Of a stretch of DNA of 64,000 bases, positions 34,301 through 43,039 are shown in pieces. Both the position numbers and the translations under genes were made by a program. Under the pieces are notes generated by a model. That model was not told the DNA's origin. It worked only from the letters and a program-made list of their open reading frames with translations, and did not search any database. The stretch lies in the NCBI GenBank assembly GCA_022711755.1, contig JAKLEA010000009.1, positions 124,001 through 188,000 on the forward strand, written 5' to 3'. Origin of the DNA: Planctomycetota bacterium (GTDB taxonomy: Bacteria; Planctomycetota; Brocadiia; SM23-32; JAKLEA01). Positions within the stretch are counted from its first letter, which is position 1. Each line of letters opens with the position of its first letter.

Positions 34301-36201
34301 TATTCAATCCAGAGGGACTGGTTTGATATCGTGTCCGGGATGATTTCCTCATCGAAGACAAAGGTCAATTGCCGTCCGTTGCCGTAACTGTTGTTCAACT
34401 CCCAGAGGATTTCAACGCTGGGAGAGACAAGGTCGTAACCCGTGACGGAGAAGTCCATCTCCATGCTGCCGCCCGCGGCGCCGTTGCCCGGCAGGGCGGG
34501 GAAGGGGCCGTTCCATTCAGCGTCAAGCAGGTTGCCGGAGTAATCGGTAATCCCGCCCGGGTTGCCGTCGAGAACCAGCGTGTAGTCGCCGGGACCCATT
34601 GTGGAACTGGTCCTGATGAGCATCATTGAGAGCGTTGGGTCGTAATCAAAAGTCATTGGGACCGGGGAGCCGACTGAGTTCAATATCCGCACGGAGCTGC
34701 CGGTCAGCGTCGCGGGATCAATCATCTGGTCAAAGAAGACCCAGATGTTTCTGAAACTGTCGCTGTTCTCGGGCAGTACCACCTGGCGGACGCGCGGAGC
34801 GTCGTTGTCCGGATTGGTTGTCATGTTTCCGATAACCAGGTCATAGCGTCCGGTCTGATTGCTGAGCGCTGAGACGCGGACGTAGTAGATTCCGGGATCG
34901 AGCGCGGCCTCAAAGTACGGATCGTAACAGTATACACCGCTGTCGGGGTCCCTGCCTGCCGCTTCTCCGCCGATGATGTTGCCTGCGGCGTCGAAGACGG
35001 CAAGCGAGGCAATTGCCTGGCCCTGGAATTCCTGCGCCTCGATGTCGAATCCGAGGGTTGTGCGGGAGTCTATTTGGATTCGGTAAAAGTCAACGTCGCC
35101 GAAGTTATCAAATTTCGCCTCGACGTAGACCCGATCGTTTGTAGGTTCAAGGTCGCCCAGAACATAGTTGTAACCGGGGGTGACGTCCGTAGCCTGAAGT
35201 ATGGTGTCATTCGGTTCGATCTGGGTGACGCGATAACCGGTTTCCATGGCGATGTTGAGCAGAAGGCGCTGGTTCTGGAAGCCCCATGTGGCGTTTGCCC
35301 CGATATCCCAGCGGAAGCCCTCGCCGTGTGAGTAGTATCTTTCGAGGGGCAGGTCGCTGGCGTAGCTCATGGTCATTTCATTGACGCCGACGTGGTTGAG
35401 GCCGAGGTTGTGGCCGTATTCATGCACGATGACCTTTGCAAGCATGTCGGCGAAAAGCATGTCGCGCTGATATGCGTCGAAACCGGGCATTCCTGCCAGA
35501 TAGCTGTCAATGTAGTCGGCCAGTTCCTGGGAGAGGATGATGCAATGGTTGTCCGGGGTGTGGTTGCCGGAGTCAATCTCGCCCCTGCCCAGCAGACCGG
35601 GGGAGTAGCTTCCGCCGATGTGGGCGGTGTCATAATGGATGGTGGCGGGCTTGACGGACGTAACCTGCAGGTTGAACGGCGCAAAATAGGACCTGCACGC
35701 CGATTCTACCAGGGGTATCAAGTCCTGATTTTCTGCGAACGGGGGAACGTCGCCCATAAGAAGCGTATCGCCGGTTTCGGCCTCGGTTGAACCGTCGAAA
35801 TCCAGGTAGAGCAGTTCGGCATTGCGGACCAAAGGCTGAGCGAAAACGTTGTATTCTAGCGTATAGCCCCCGGTGCTGTTTCCCGCGCCTGAGACTCGGA
35901 TGGTGAATCCGCCCGGTGTGTCGGCGGACTGGTCAATCTCTTCGCCTTCCCCAACGCCGCCCCAGTCAACGCCCATTCGCACGCGCCCGTCCCCGTCAAT
36001 TATTTCGACAACCGGGTCGAGGAATGAATCCGGACGGACTTCAATGAAGATTGCATCGCCCTCCGGCACATTCACCATGTAGTCGTCATGTTCGCCGGCT
36101 GAACCAACCGAGCCTGTGACGACCGTCAGCATCATGCGTGATTCGAGAGCTTCTATCGGATGGAATGACGCTTTTCGTATCCTTGATGATGAACGCTTCA
36201 T
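31339..36201 (-). CDS. Giant secreted metzincin metalloprotease/adhesin with LEPR-type N terminus
   Basis: 1620 aa, lacking a normal signal peptide but starting with KASFHPIEALESRMMLTV, close to the LEPR-xLL motif of large planctomycete surface proteins. Domains in order: a pre-peptidase-like beta sandwich (about 30-125), a metzincin protease with HEYGHNLGLNH (260-270) and Met-turn MTMSY, a second PPC-like domain (about 340-455), three or four SbsA-type Ig-like domains beginning at 'DNDAPRVRQVVLPENSDSF' (VFFDQMIDPATLTGSSVRI), two cadherin/VCBS-like repeats (DPDGDPLLFTILQQPTHGTL; DDPEGDPVAYEIVTPPLHGT), and a Gly/Val-rich C-terminal repeat region (GKIGVLVAKGHVLGDM). Presumably it is exported, anchored at the cell surface and cleaves or binds proteins or matrix. 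It converges with the beta-helix gene upstream. Confidence 0.9.
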   Translation of the reverse strand: MKRSSSRIRKASFHPIEALESRMMLTVVTGSVGSAGEHDDYMVNVPEGDAIFIEVRPDSFLDPVVEIIDGDGRVRMGVDWGGVGEGEEIDQSADTPGGFTIRVSGAGNSTGGYTLEYNVFAQPLVRNAELLYLDFDGSTEAETGDTLLMGDVPPFAENQDLIPLVESACRSYFAPFNLQVTSVKPATIHYDTAHIGGSYSPGLLGRGEIDSGNHTPDNHCIILSQELADYIDSYLAGMPGFDAYQRDMLFADMLAKVIVHEYGHNLGLNHVGVNEMTMSYASDLPLERYYSHGEGFRWDIGANATWGFQNQRLLLNIAMETGYRVTQIEPNDTILQATDVTPGYNYVLGDLEPTNDRVYVEAKFDNFGDVDFYRIQIDSRTTLGFDIEAQEFQGQAIASLAVFDAAGNIIGGEAAGRDPDSGVYCYDPYFEAALDPGIYYVRVSALSNQTGRYDLVIGNMTTNPDNDAPRVRQVVLPENSDSFRNIWVFFDQMIDPATLTGSSVRILNSVGSPVPMTFDYDPTLSMMLIRTSSTMGPGDYTLVLDGNPGGITDYSGNLLDAEWNGPFPALPGNGAAGGSMEMDFSVTGYDLVSPSVEILWELNNSYGNGRQLTFVFDEEIIPDTISNQSLWIEYSGPDGIFDTLDDDVIMPYNYSYNPMANAVVMNLANIMPTGDYRAVFNGTAGFIKDQAGNALPETIWDFHTRPDSNKPGGPMVIGMTPEPMSTIGQTGRDIRINFDRRIDPLTLTTANFKLTSAGVDGLLGTLDDRQINDSDGAIFYDPAAREAVFTSATVLGNGLYQVWLNGGSDGIKDEYGNLLDGEFYSAIINGNEDNHYIDTIPSGNTFAGGDFRARFYIDTAAVKPLSTSTLKSEGQVDGIAVALDGDLAVIRREGISLTKGGEAVVPDAIIYDSVSNEMILHFNSPIPVGDYELTLLGDGSLRSPSGNALDGDADGSPGGNYVYPFTISAENRAPSADDMALMTLEDSDLDIILDAADPDGDPLLFTILQQPTHGTLEGSGANWTYSPAADYNGPDSFRFQAFDGDLASRTATASIIVVAVNDPPVAQNLARHVEPGIATLVSLHADDPEGDPVAYEIVTPPLHGTAVLLGDTVTYTPSPGFTGDDSFTYRAGDGKDLGGPATVSLEVQKTIELGVVNAGGTLVHIYDLDGPGVGKTINGNYGAGYNPNDPNNDVAVYPIPGMAPFILLRGDFSALGLASEGGITAVQQTSTTASDVAFVAAKNAIGKVVLNSTVSGLTFEEGLAVNGWMVPHNAGIYSVSGGLDLALIQGRGAGDASIMGDVIVAGKIGVLVAKGHVLGDMAAPGGMNIIYVGYQSTRPTDIRGDMTVTGSGAGISTVILNGALSGAIDVAGRLETLQSGSVAAAASIRAGRGIGLISVQNGVECDITVDSGKANIILSSTGPMSGHWNLPEGFQFIGNLKGGLSADIVSSSANGVGGTLYAGGVYTGRTELNGKLTKAVFGSTASGAMGRARVVAQRGIDSMVVLGNMQNTDVGAALEAVTASKVEIGLVYVAGACSGSNIISGVWLDAASPFTEGTGVPSPVPVAGLTSQASLGVVYIGGTLGTPGATEHHWAIAAKNGIKLVKHAGGSGSVNDVLVG

Positions 36202-36253
36202 CTCAACCTCCGGTTAAAAAACCATTTTACAAAGGTCCGGCGTGCCGCAATCG

Positions 36254-36273
36254 TATGCCTGGTTGCAGGCATA
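36254..36273. repeat. Perfect hairpin between divergent genes
   Basis: TATGCCTG (36254-36261) and CAGGCATA (36266-36273) form an 8-bp perfect stem with a GTTG loop, 53 nt upstream of the metalloprotease start at 36201. Either an operator for this promoter or an RNA hairpin in its leader; no terminator T tract follows. Confidence 0.45.
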
Positions 36274-36337
36274 ATGCCCAATCAGAAGGGCCGAAACTCA
36301 CAATCATTCTATCATGCGCGGTATTTCGGACAAGGCT

Positions 36338-36365
36338 TTTACGGCAGGCATCGTGCTGATAATAT
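36338..36365 (+). promoter_or_regulatory. Candidate promoter of the NHL lipoprotein gene
   Basis: TTTACG (36338-36343) and TAATAT (36360-36365) are 16 nt apart and lie about 65 nt upstream of ATG 36429. The TGATAATAT stretch around the -10 box is identical to that of the OmpA-type promoter at 52850. Moderate evidence only. Confidence 0.4.
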
Positions 36366-36428
36366 TTCAGAAGGAATCATGGATGGGAAATCCGTCTCAA
36401 GCATTTTCGCGGGCGGACATTCGCAACA

Positions 36429-37352
36429 ATGAAGCTGAAAGGTTTCATCGTCATAGCTCTGGTCTTTCTTGCGTGTCCGACGGGTTGTCGCCGCGCGCCT
36501 GATGGACCGGTCTTCACGGCATGGGGCAGTCTGGGCAGGAGCGACGGACGCTTCTTTCAGCCCCGCGCCCTGCATATCGAACCCGACGGCAACATCCTTG
36601 TGCTTGACACGACAGGAAGAATACAACGTTTCGACCCATCCGGGCGGTTTCTATACGCGTGGAACCTGCCTGAGATCGAGGCCGGCACTGCGTGGAACAT
36701 GGCAGAATCAGCATCGGGGGAGATATTCGTTCCCGACACTCATTACAGCCGCGTGCTGGTCTACTCCCGGGAAGGAATCCTGCTGCGCCAGTGGGGGCGG
36801 CAGGGGCATGGCGAAGGGGAGTTCATATACCCAGTCGGGGTTGCTGTCAGTGATGACGGCATGATTTATATATCCGAATACGGCGGCAATGACAGGATTC
36901 AGGTGTTCACGCCGGACGGGGGATTTGTCAGGCAATGGGGGGCATGCGGAACAGAGCCTGGGCAGTTCAGGCGGCCGGCTGCGATTGCCTTCGATGCGGG
37001 GGGCATTTTATGGGTTGCCGACATGGCCAATTGCCGCATACAGTCTTTCGACAAGATGGGAAAACTACTCGCATGCTTCGGAGCGCCCGGCGGGGCGGTT
37101 GGGGAGTTAAGATTTCCTTACGGAATAGCGATAGGGCCGCGCGGGAATATTTTCGTGGTAGAATACGGGAACAACAGGATACAGGCGTTTTCTCCCGGCG
37201 GGGTTTCTCTTCGCTGCTGGGGGAGCGCGGGGCGCGGGCAGGGCATGTTCGCGGGACCGCGCGGGACGGCAGTTGATAAAGCGGGAAGAGTTTTTGTGGC
37301 AGACTGGGATAACCATCGCGTGCAAGCATTCAATCCCGGACTGGGCAACTGA
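36429..37352 (+). CDS. NHL-repeat lipoprotein
   Basis: 307 aa. A signal segment ends in a cysteine (lipobox around FLACPTGC, Cys16 or Cys20). The rest is a single beta-propeller of NHL repeats, each of roughly 45 residues with the pattern 'F-x-x-P-x-x-I/V-A-V-x-x-x-G-x-I-Y-V-A-D-x-x-N-x-R-I-Q-x-F'. Clear examples are FIYPVGVAVSDDGMIYISE..NDRIQVF, RFPYGIAIGPRGNIFVVEYGNNRIQAF and GPRGTAVDKAGRVFVADWDNHRVQAF. Such propellers bind proteins or sugars; no active site is visible. It starts 13 nt before the VWA gene, so both are probably one transcript. Confidence 0.85.
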   Translation: MKLKGFIVIALVFLACPTGCRRAPDGPVFTAWGSLGRSDGRFFQPRALHIEPDGNILVLDTTGRIQRFDPSGRFLYAWNLPEIEAGTAWNMAESASGEIFVPDTHYSRVLVYSREGILLRQWGRQGHGEGEFIYPVGVAVSDDGMIYISEYGGNDRIQVFTPDGGFVRQWGACGTEPGQFRRPAAIAFDAGGILWVADMANCRIQSFDKMGKLLACFGAPGGAVGELRFPYGIAIGPRGNIFVVEYGNNRIQAFSPGGVSLRCWGSAGRGQGMFAGPRGTAVDKAGRVFVADWDNHRVQAFNPGLGN

Positions 37353-37364
37353 GCGGGGAGCGAC

Positions 37365-40300
37365 ATGAAGCCATATCTGCCGTTGGGATTCGCCAATCCG
37401 GAATGGCTGATACTGCTGCTCCTCCCGCTTGTCTATTGGCAGGTCATGCGGCGGGGGAGGCTCTGGACGGAGCGTTGGCGCAGGAAGCTGGCGTTGATTC
37501 TGCGCAGTCTGCTGATCGTCCTGCTCGTTCTGGTTCTTGCGGGGGTTCATTGGAAGAAGCGGGTTGACCGTCTGGAGCTTTATTACGTCGTTGACGTTTC
37601 CGACAGCATTCCCAGGCAACTCCAGCAGAAGGCTCTCGAATGGTCGCTTGCGGCGTCGGAGCAGATGGACCAGGATCGGGACAAGGCGGGACTTATCGTT
37701 TTTGGAAAGGACGCCGGGATCGAAGCTCTGCTTTCCGCGCCATATACGTATGCGATAGAGTCAAAGAAGTCAGACAAACCCGCCGGGGCGAAGCCCGCGC
37801 TGGGGTATCGTTCAATTGTCGAATCTGAGGAGAGCGACATTGCCGGGGCGTTGAACCTGGCGATGGCTGCGTTCACCGGACGCGCGCAGCGCCGCATTGT
37901 GCTGGTATCTGACGGAAACTCCACACGGGGGAACCCGATTGCGGCAACGCGGGAGGCGGCGGCGTCCGGGATACCGATTGACGTTCTGCCAATTACCTAC
38001 TTGCATTCCCGGGAGGTCTGGGTCTCGAAGGTCCTCAGCCCCCCTGCTGCTAAGGCGGATGAACCGTTTCAGTGCCAGATAGTTGTGGAGAGCGCTCAGG
38101 ACACGAAGATCAATCTTAATCTCAACGACAAGCGATACGGGGGCGCAATTGCGCGGATCGAGGATATCGAGCTCAAGCAGGGCAAGAACGTAATTCCGTT
38201 GGAACTCAACCTGAAGGATGGAGGGTTCCATTTTTTTGAGGCGATTGTGGAAGCGGAAGACGACACAATCCCCGTGAACAACAAAGGGTTGAGCTTCACC
38301 CACATAGAGGGGAAAAACCGCATTCTTTACATCGAGGGCGATATCGCCCGAAGCAACTACCTGAAAGACGCTCTGGAAAAGGAAGGAATTTCCTGCGAAG
38401 TTCGCGACGCCGGAATGCTGCCGGACAATGCGCTGGAGCTTCAGGACTATGACGCCGTCATCCTTTCAAATGTTCCGGCCTTTGCCTTCAGCGACGCGCA
38501 GATGAAGCTGCTGGAGCACGCCGTCAGGGATTTCGGGATCGGGCTTGTGATGGTCGGCGGGGAGCACAGTTTCGGGCCGGGGGGCTACAAGAACACGCCT
38601 GTTGAGGCCGTCCTGCCGGTCGAGATGGACATCCGGCAGAAACGGGTGATGCTCAACGGGGCGCTGGCGCTTGTGTTGCACACATGCGAGTTCGACGCGG
38701 GGAACAAGTGGGCGCTGAGGATCAGCAAGGCGGCGATCAACGCGCTCTCGGACGGGGACATAGTCGGGGTGGTTGATTACGACTGGGCGAAAGGTTGTTC
38801 TTGGGCGGTTGAGATGCAACCTGCCGCCAATCGCGCGCAGATCATGGACAAGTTGAATAATCTGCATCCGGGCGACATGCCGACTTTTGAGGATTCGATG
38901 AAGCTGGCTTGCGAAGGGTTGACCGGCGCGGATGCGTTCAGCAAACACATGATTATCATTTCAGACGGAGATCCGGCGGCGCCCGGAACGCAACTCATTA
39001 ACCAGATAATTGCGGCGGGGATCACAATCAGCACGATCTGCATTAATCCGCATACTCCCAGCGATGCCGGGATCATGCGCTCCATTGCCAACAAAGGGCA
39101 GGGGCGCTTCTACAACTGCACGGACCCCAACCTGCTTCCGCAGATTTTCATCCGTGAGGCGTCATCTTTGAGGCGGTCGCTGATCGTCCAGAAGGATGGC
39201 ATCCAGCCGGCCATCGCTTCCGCCAGCCAGTTGATCCTCGGCTTTGAGAAGGGGATTCCATCGGTTGACGGATATGTCGTGACTTCGGCCAAGCCCAACG
39301 CCGAGGTTCCGCTGGTGGTTATGTCGCAGTTGCAGGACGGCACGGTTGAGCGCGATCCGTTTCTGGCGCACTGGCATTGTGGTCTGGGCAAGTCCGTGGC
39401 GTTCGCTTCTGATGTGCGGCCCGTCTGGGCGCATCGCTGGGTGTCGTGGGAGGGGTATCCGGGATTTTGGGCGCAGGTCGCGCGCTGGGTGGGACGCGCT
39501 GGACGGCTTTCCGATTACGAGGTGACTACGTCTCACGCGGACGGGAAGGGGCGCGTTGTGCTTCAGGCGCTCGACAACGATGGCAGGCCGGTGAACTTTC
39601 TTGACGCGGCGGGGACGGCATACTCCCCAAGCGGGGCGAAGGTGGAAGTCCAGCTTTCCCAGGTCGCGCCGGGACGATACGAGGGAACTTTCGACGCCAC
39701 CGAGGTTGGCGTTCACGCCGTCAGGATAGCTTATCGTAACCAGGACGGCAGCGTGGGGACGCAGAGCGCGGGGCTGGGCGTGGGATATTCGCTTGAGTAT
39801 GCCGCGTTGAGAACGGACACGGCGGCGCTCAAGAGGATTGCCGAGATCACGGGCGGCAGGATTTACTCGATGGCCGATAACGTTGTGCCGAACATATTCA
39901 GCCACGGGGAAATCCGCTACAGCGTGACGGAGCCGGCATGGCGGCAGATTCTGGCCGCAGCCATTGTCCTTCTTCTGCTTGACGTGGCCGCGAGGCGCGT
40001 CGCAGTCAGCAGGCGGCAGGTCCGAGAGTTTGCAGCCTTACTTGTTTCCCGGCAAAAGCGGGCGCGAGAAGAGCCGGAGGAGGCTTTGCAACGCCTCCTG
40101 AAGGCGAGAAGCCAGGTGAGGGAGAAGTTTGCCGAAGCGCCCCGCCCGGCCGCTGATGCGCGTCCCGCCGCGCCGCCGGCGTCTGGTATCACGCCGCCAA
40201 CAGAGCCGAAAAAGCCGGAGCCTGCAAAGTCGCCTGAACAGAAGAAGGAGACGCCGCCTTCCGCGGGAGGCACGTTGCATGAGCGTCTTCTGGACGCCAA

Positions 40301-40376
40301 GCGCAAGGCGCGGGAGCAGATGAAAAAGCCGGAAGGTTCGGCGGAAGACGTCGGGGATGATGCGAAGTCTGGTTAG
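37365..40376 (+). CDS. Large VWA-domain membrane protein with amidotransferase-like domain
   Basis: 1003 aa. An N-terminal segment (PEWLILLLLPLVYWQVM and LALILRSLLIVLLVLVLAGV) gives two membrane helices. The first VWA domain carries the metal-ion-dependent adhesion motif VVDVSDS and LVSDGNSTRGN, about residues 70-210. A glutamine-amidotransferase-like domain follows (ILYIEGDIARSNYLKDAL, AVILSNVPAFAF, MVGGEHSFGPGGY), then a second VWA-like domain containing IIISDGDPAAPGTQ and a beta-sandwich. A C-terminal helix (ILAAAIVLLLLDVAARRVAV) and an Arg/Pro/Lys-rich cytoplasmic tail end the protein. This architecture occurs in a family of envelope proteins of unknown role near MoxR-type systems; none is present here. 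The last stop overlaps the nadD stop by 4 nt. Confidence 0.85.
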   Translation: MKPYLPLGFANPEWLILLLLPLVYWQVMRRGRLWTERWRRKLALILRSLLIVLLVLVLAGVHWKKRVDRLELYYVVDVSDSIPRQLQQKALEWSLAASEQMDQDRDKAGLIVFGKDAGIEALLSAPYTYAIESKKSDKPAGAKPALGYRSIVESEESDIAGALNLAMAAFTGRAQRRIVLVSDGNSTRGNPIAATREAAASGIPIDVLPITYLHSREVWVSKVLSPPAAKADEPFQCQIVVESAQDTKINLNLNDKRYGGAIARIEDIELKQGKNVIPLELNLKDGGFHFFEAIVEAEDDTIPVNNKGLSFTHIEGKNRILYIEGDIARSNYLKDALEKEGISCEVRDAGMLPDNALELQDYDAVILSNVPAFAFSDAQMKLLEHAVRDFGIGLVMVGGEHSFGPGGYKNTPVEAVLPVEMDIRQKRVMLNGALALVLHTCEFDAGNKWALRISKAAINALSDGDIVGVVDYDWAKGCSWAVEMQPAANRAQIMDKLNNLHPGDMPTFEDSMKLACEGLTGADAFSKHMIIISDGDPAAPGTQLINQIIAAGITISTICINPHTPSDAGIMRSIANKGQGRFYNCTDPNLLPQIFIREASSLRRSLIVQKDGIQPAIASASQLILGFEKGIPSVDGYVVTSAKPNAEVPLVVMSQLQDGTVERDPFLAHWHCGLGKSVAFASDVRPVWAHRWVSWEGYPGFWAQVARWVGRAGRLSDYEVTTSHADGKGRVVLQALDNDGRPVNFLDAAGTAYSPSGAKVEVQLSQVAPGRYEGTFDATEVGVHAVRIAYRNQDGSVGTQSAGLGVGYSLEYAALRTDTAALKRIAEITGGRIYSMADNVVPNIFSHGEIRYSVTEPAWRQILAAAIVLLLLDVAARRVAVSRRQVREFAALLVSRQKRAREEPEEALQRLLKARSQVREKFAEAPRPAADARPAAPPASGITPPTEPKKPEPAKSPEQKKETPPSAGGTLHERLLDAKRKAREQMKKPEGSAEDVGDDAKSG

Positions 40377-40990
40377 TCGCGATACAAACCGTGATTTGTG
40401 ATATAGGCGGCGACAGGCTCCGGGACCAGGCTGGAAATATCGCCGCCTTCATTGACAAATCTGCGGATGAGAGTGCTTGAGACGTCCATCGGCGGAACGC
40501 TGATCATCAGTCTTCGCATGTCTGCGACGACGTCCGCGCCAAGCTTTGCGTCAAGCCCCGCCAGGTAGTCTTGATGGTAGCCGCCGCGGTTGAAGGGGAT
40601 GACGTGGCAGAGCTTCATAAGGTTTCCGATCTCCCGCCACGTCGGCAGATCGGCGGCCATGTCGGCCCCCACGATCAGGAAGACTTCCGTTCCCGCGGGC
40701 GACTGCGCAAGCAGGCTTCTGACCGTCTCAACAGTGTATGAAACTCCGCCCCTGCTGATTTCAATATCGCAAGGTTCAAGGCCTTCCAGACCGGCGACGG
40801 CCAGCCGAAGCATTGCCAGCCTGTGTTCCGCTGCGGTGAGAACGCGTCCGGCCTTATGCGGAGGGTGTGCGGCGGGAATCAGCAATACCTTGTCCAGGCC
40901 ACGCCCAAGGCGGGCGCGGTTCGCGATCGCCAGGTGCGCGTTATGGACTGGATCGAACGATCCGCCAAGCATTCCGATGCGATATCCCAT
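40373..40990 (-). CDS. nadD: Nicotinate-nucleotide adenylyltransferase
   Basis: This 205-aa enzyme adenylylates nicotinate mononucleotide to deamido-NAD in NAD synthesis. The nucleotidyltransferase signature is IGMLGGSFDPVHNAHLAIA, with the H-x-x-H motif at His16 and His19, and the second motif reads VSSTLIRRF near the C terminus. Size is normal. GGAG lies 8 nt before ATG 40990. Cytoplasmic. The gene is convergent with the VWA gene and its stop codon TTA/TAG overlaps that gene's stop. Confidence 0.95.
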   Translation of the reverse strand: MGYRIGMLGGSFDPVHNAHLAIANRARLGRGLDKVLLIPAAHPPHKAGRVLTAAEHRLAMLRLAVAGLEGLEPCDIEISRGGVSYTVETVRSLLAQSPAGTEVFLIVGADMAADLPTWREIGNLMKLCHVIPFNRGGYHQDYLAGLDAKLGADVVADMRRLMISVPPMDVSSTLIRRFVNEGGDISSLVPEPVAAYITNHGLYRD

Positions 40991-41118
40991 TGCCGACGCT
41001 CCTTGATGACGCCTGTGAATGCTACATGACTATAGACCGGTCGGCAATATTCAAAGCATGTATTCTGCGTCGGCTCCAGGTTTACCCGGGCCTTTCCCCG
41101 CTGTAGCATAGAGGCTTC

Positions 41119-43038
41119 ATGAGTGAATCAGTGAAAAAAGGCGCCGCATCAAGTTTCGCGAAGAGCCTAGCCATGCCGATTCTGATCATCGGAGCAGTGT
41201 GGCTTATGTTCGGGCGAGCTATCGGCTACGACTTTGTAAACTGGGACGACCCGGTATTCACCTATCAGAGTCCGCTCGTTTCAGGGCGGAGCGAGAATCC
41301 GCTGCGTGAGGCGTTCACGACGGCCTCAGCCGGATATTACGCGCCGATTTTGTGGTTGACGCTCAGGGGATGCTATCGCCTCTGGGGGGCGGATCCTGCC
41401 GGATATCATGCGCTGAACGTCGCCCTGCATTCGCTGAACGCGGCGCTGGTTTATGTTCTTTTGAGGCGGCTTGGCGCGGGCAGGATGTCCTTCCCGGCGG
41501 CGCTGTTATGGGCGCTTCATCCGGCCAGGGCGGAGTCCGTCGCCTGGATCACCGAAATCAAGGATGTCCTTAGCGGCTTCTTCTGCCTGGCGGGAGCGAT
41601 TGCCGTTATTGACTCATGCAACGACTTTCTTTACCGGCGCGGAGGCATTCGCAACCGTGGTTTCATCGCCGGGGTTCTGCTGATGATTCTCGGTTTCGGA
41701 GCCAAGCCGACCGTCGTCGTGTGGCCGATGTCGGCGCTGTTGCTTGTTGTCTTTGCCCCTCGTCTCGCGAAGTATAAGGGAAGGAAGGATGAAACGATTG
41801 ATGAATCCGATTCGCAGCGTTTCAGAAGGCTGGCAATCTACTTCGTTCCCGTCGTGCTGATTGCCTGCGCGTTCGCCATTCAGTTTCATGCGGTTCAATC
41901 CCGCGCCGGGGTTACGCGGCAGGGGCTTGAGGCCACGGCGGCGCAGAGATTTCTTCTGGCATCGGCAAGCATCCGGTTCCACCTGGAGAAAACATTCATG
42001 CCGGTTGATCTCTGCCCGTGCTATCCCCGTCCAGTCAATGTCGGTTTCGGAAATCCCGGATTCGCTGATGCGGTTGTTGTTTCTCTGGCGATTCTGTGCG
42101 CGGCAGCCGTCTTTTGGAAGCGGAAACCGTGGCTGACAGTCGCCCTGGGATTCTTTGTGATTACGATGCTGCCCATGTTGCAGATAATCCCGACGGCGAT
42201 TGCCTTCGCTGACAGGTACACTTATCTGGCCTCGATCCTTCTATTTGCATGGATGGCCGTCGAGACTGACAGCCTGGCGACTCGTCTTTGCGGGAATGCG
42301 GCAGGGAAGATTTCTGCCGCATTTCTGGCGGCGGCGATTGCGGCGGAGTCGTTGCTGGCAGCCCCAAGCCTTGAGGTATGGCGCGATTCTGCGTCGCTCT
42401 GGTCAAGCGTCATCGCCTGGCATGAGAACGGCGCAATCGGTTCGCGATGGAAACGTAACTCGGATACGGCTGAAATACTTCTGAAGGCCAGGATCAATTA
42501 CGCAACTGCGCTTCATCGCGCGGGGCGGCTGGCGGAAGCAGAGACATTTTATAGAGACGCGCTCAGGCAGTTTCCGGATTCCCGCCCTCTTTATATGGGG
42601 CTTGCGCGGGCGCTGATTGACAAGGGCGAGCTTGTCGAATCAGAGAATCTGCTTCGCTACGTTTCCGCCCGGTGGACGGACAACCCGATAGCGGATTTCG
42701 AGCTAATGCGGCTATACTTGAAAAAGGACGACTGGCAGAGCGCGGAGGCCGTCCTGCCCCGCGCGATCATGATTCCCGGATGGAACCCGCCTGTGTTCCA
42801 TTTCTGGGGTCAGGAGTTCATGCGGCTGGGGCGTCCAATCGCGGCGATTGCGTGCTTCGAGCGATGCGTCAGGGATTGTCCCGGCGATCCCGATTTCCGA
42901 CTGGCTCATGCCGAGGCTTGCCTGGCGGCGGGAAGGCAGTCAGACGCCCGCGCAAGCCTTGAGAAATGCCTGAACCTGGACGGCGGCAACGAACGGGCGA
43001 AGGCGATTCTTGGCAGGATTACTTCCGGACAGCGATAA
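41119..43038 (+). CDS. Polytopic membrane protein with TMTC-like N terminus and TPR tail
   Basis: 639 aa. An N-terminal stretch of about ten helices includes the loop YDFVNWDDPVFTY (residues 37-49), whose paired acidic residues D43-D44 are the hallmark of GT-C mannosyltransferases such as the TMTC/PMT type. LHPARAESVAWITEIKDVLSGFF and FADRYTYLASILLFAWM are further conserved loops. The C-terminal third, from about residue 460, contains tetratricopeptide repeats (ATALHRAGRLAEAETFYRDALRQFPDSRPLYMGLARALIDKG). Likely a membrane glycosyltransferase or scaffold for protein or lipid glycosylation; the acceptor is unknown. AGAGG precedes the ATG. The GT9 gene follows after 1 nt. Confidence 0.85.
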   Translation: MSESVKKGAASSFAKSLAMPILIIGAVWLMFGRAIGYDFVNWDDPVFTYQSPLVSGRSENPLREAFTTASAGYYAPILWLTLRGCYRLWGADPAGYHALNVALHSLNAALVYVLLRRLGAGRMSFPAALLWALHPARAESVAWITEIKDVLSGFFCLAGAIAVIDSCNDFLYRRGGIRNRGFIAGVLLMILGFGAKPTVVVWPMSALLLVVFAPRLAKYKGRKDETIDESDSQRFRRLAIYFVPVVLIACAFAIQFHAVQSRAGVTRQGLEATAAQRFLLASASIRFHLEKTFMPVDLCPCYPRPVNVGFGNPGFADAVVVSLAILCAAAVFWKRKPWLTVALGFFVITMLPMLQIIPTAIAFADRYTYLASILLFAWMAVETDSLATRLCGNAAGKISAAFLAAAIAAESLLAAPSLEVWRDSASLWSSVIAWHENGAIGSRWKRNSDTAEILLKARINYATALHRAGRLAEAETFYRDALRQFPDSRPLYMGLARALIDKGELVESENLLRYVSARWTDNPIADFELMRLYLKKDDWQSAEAVLPRAIMIPGWNPPVFHFWGQEFMRLGRPIAAIACFERCVRDCPGDPDFRLAHAEACLAAGRQSDARASLEKCLNLDGGNERAKAILGRITSGQR

Positions 43039-43039
43039 C

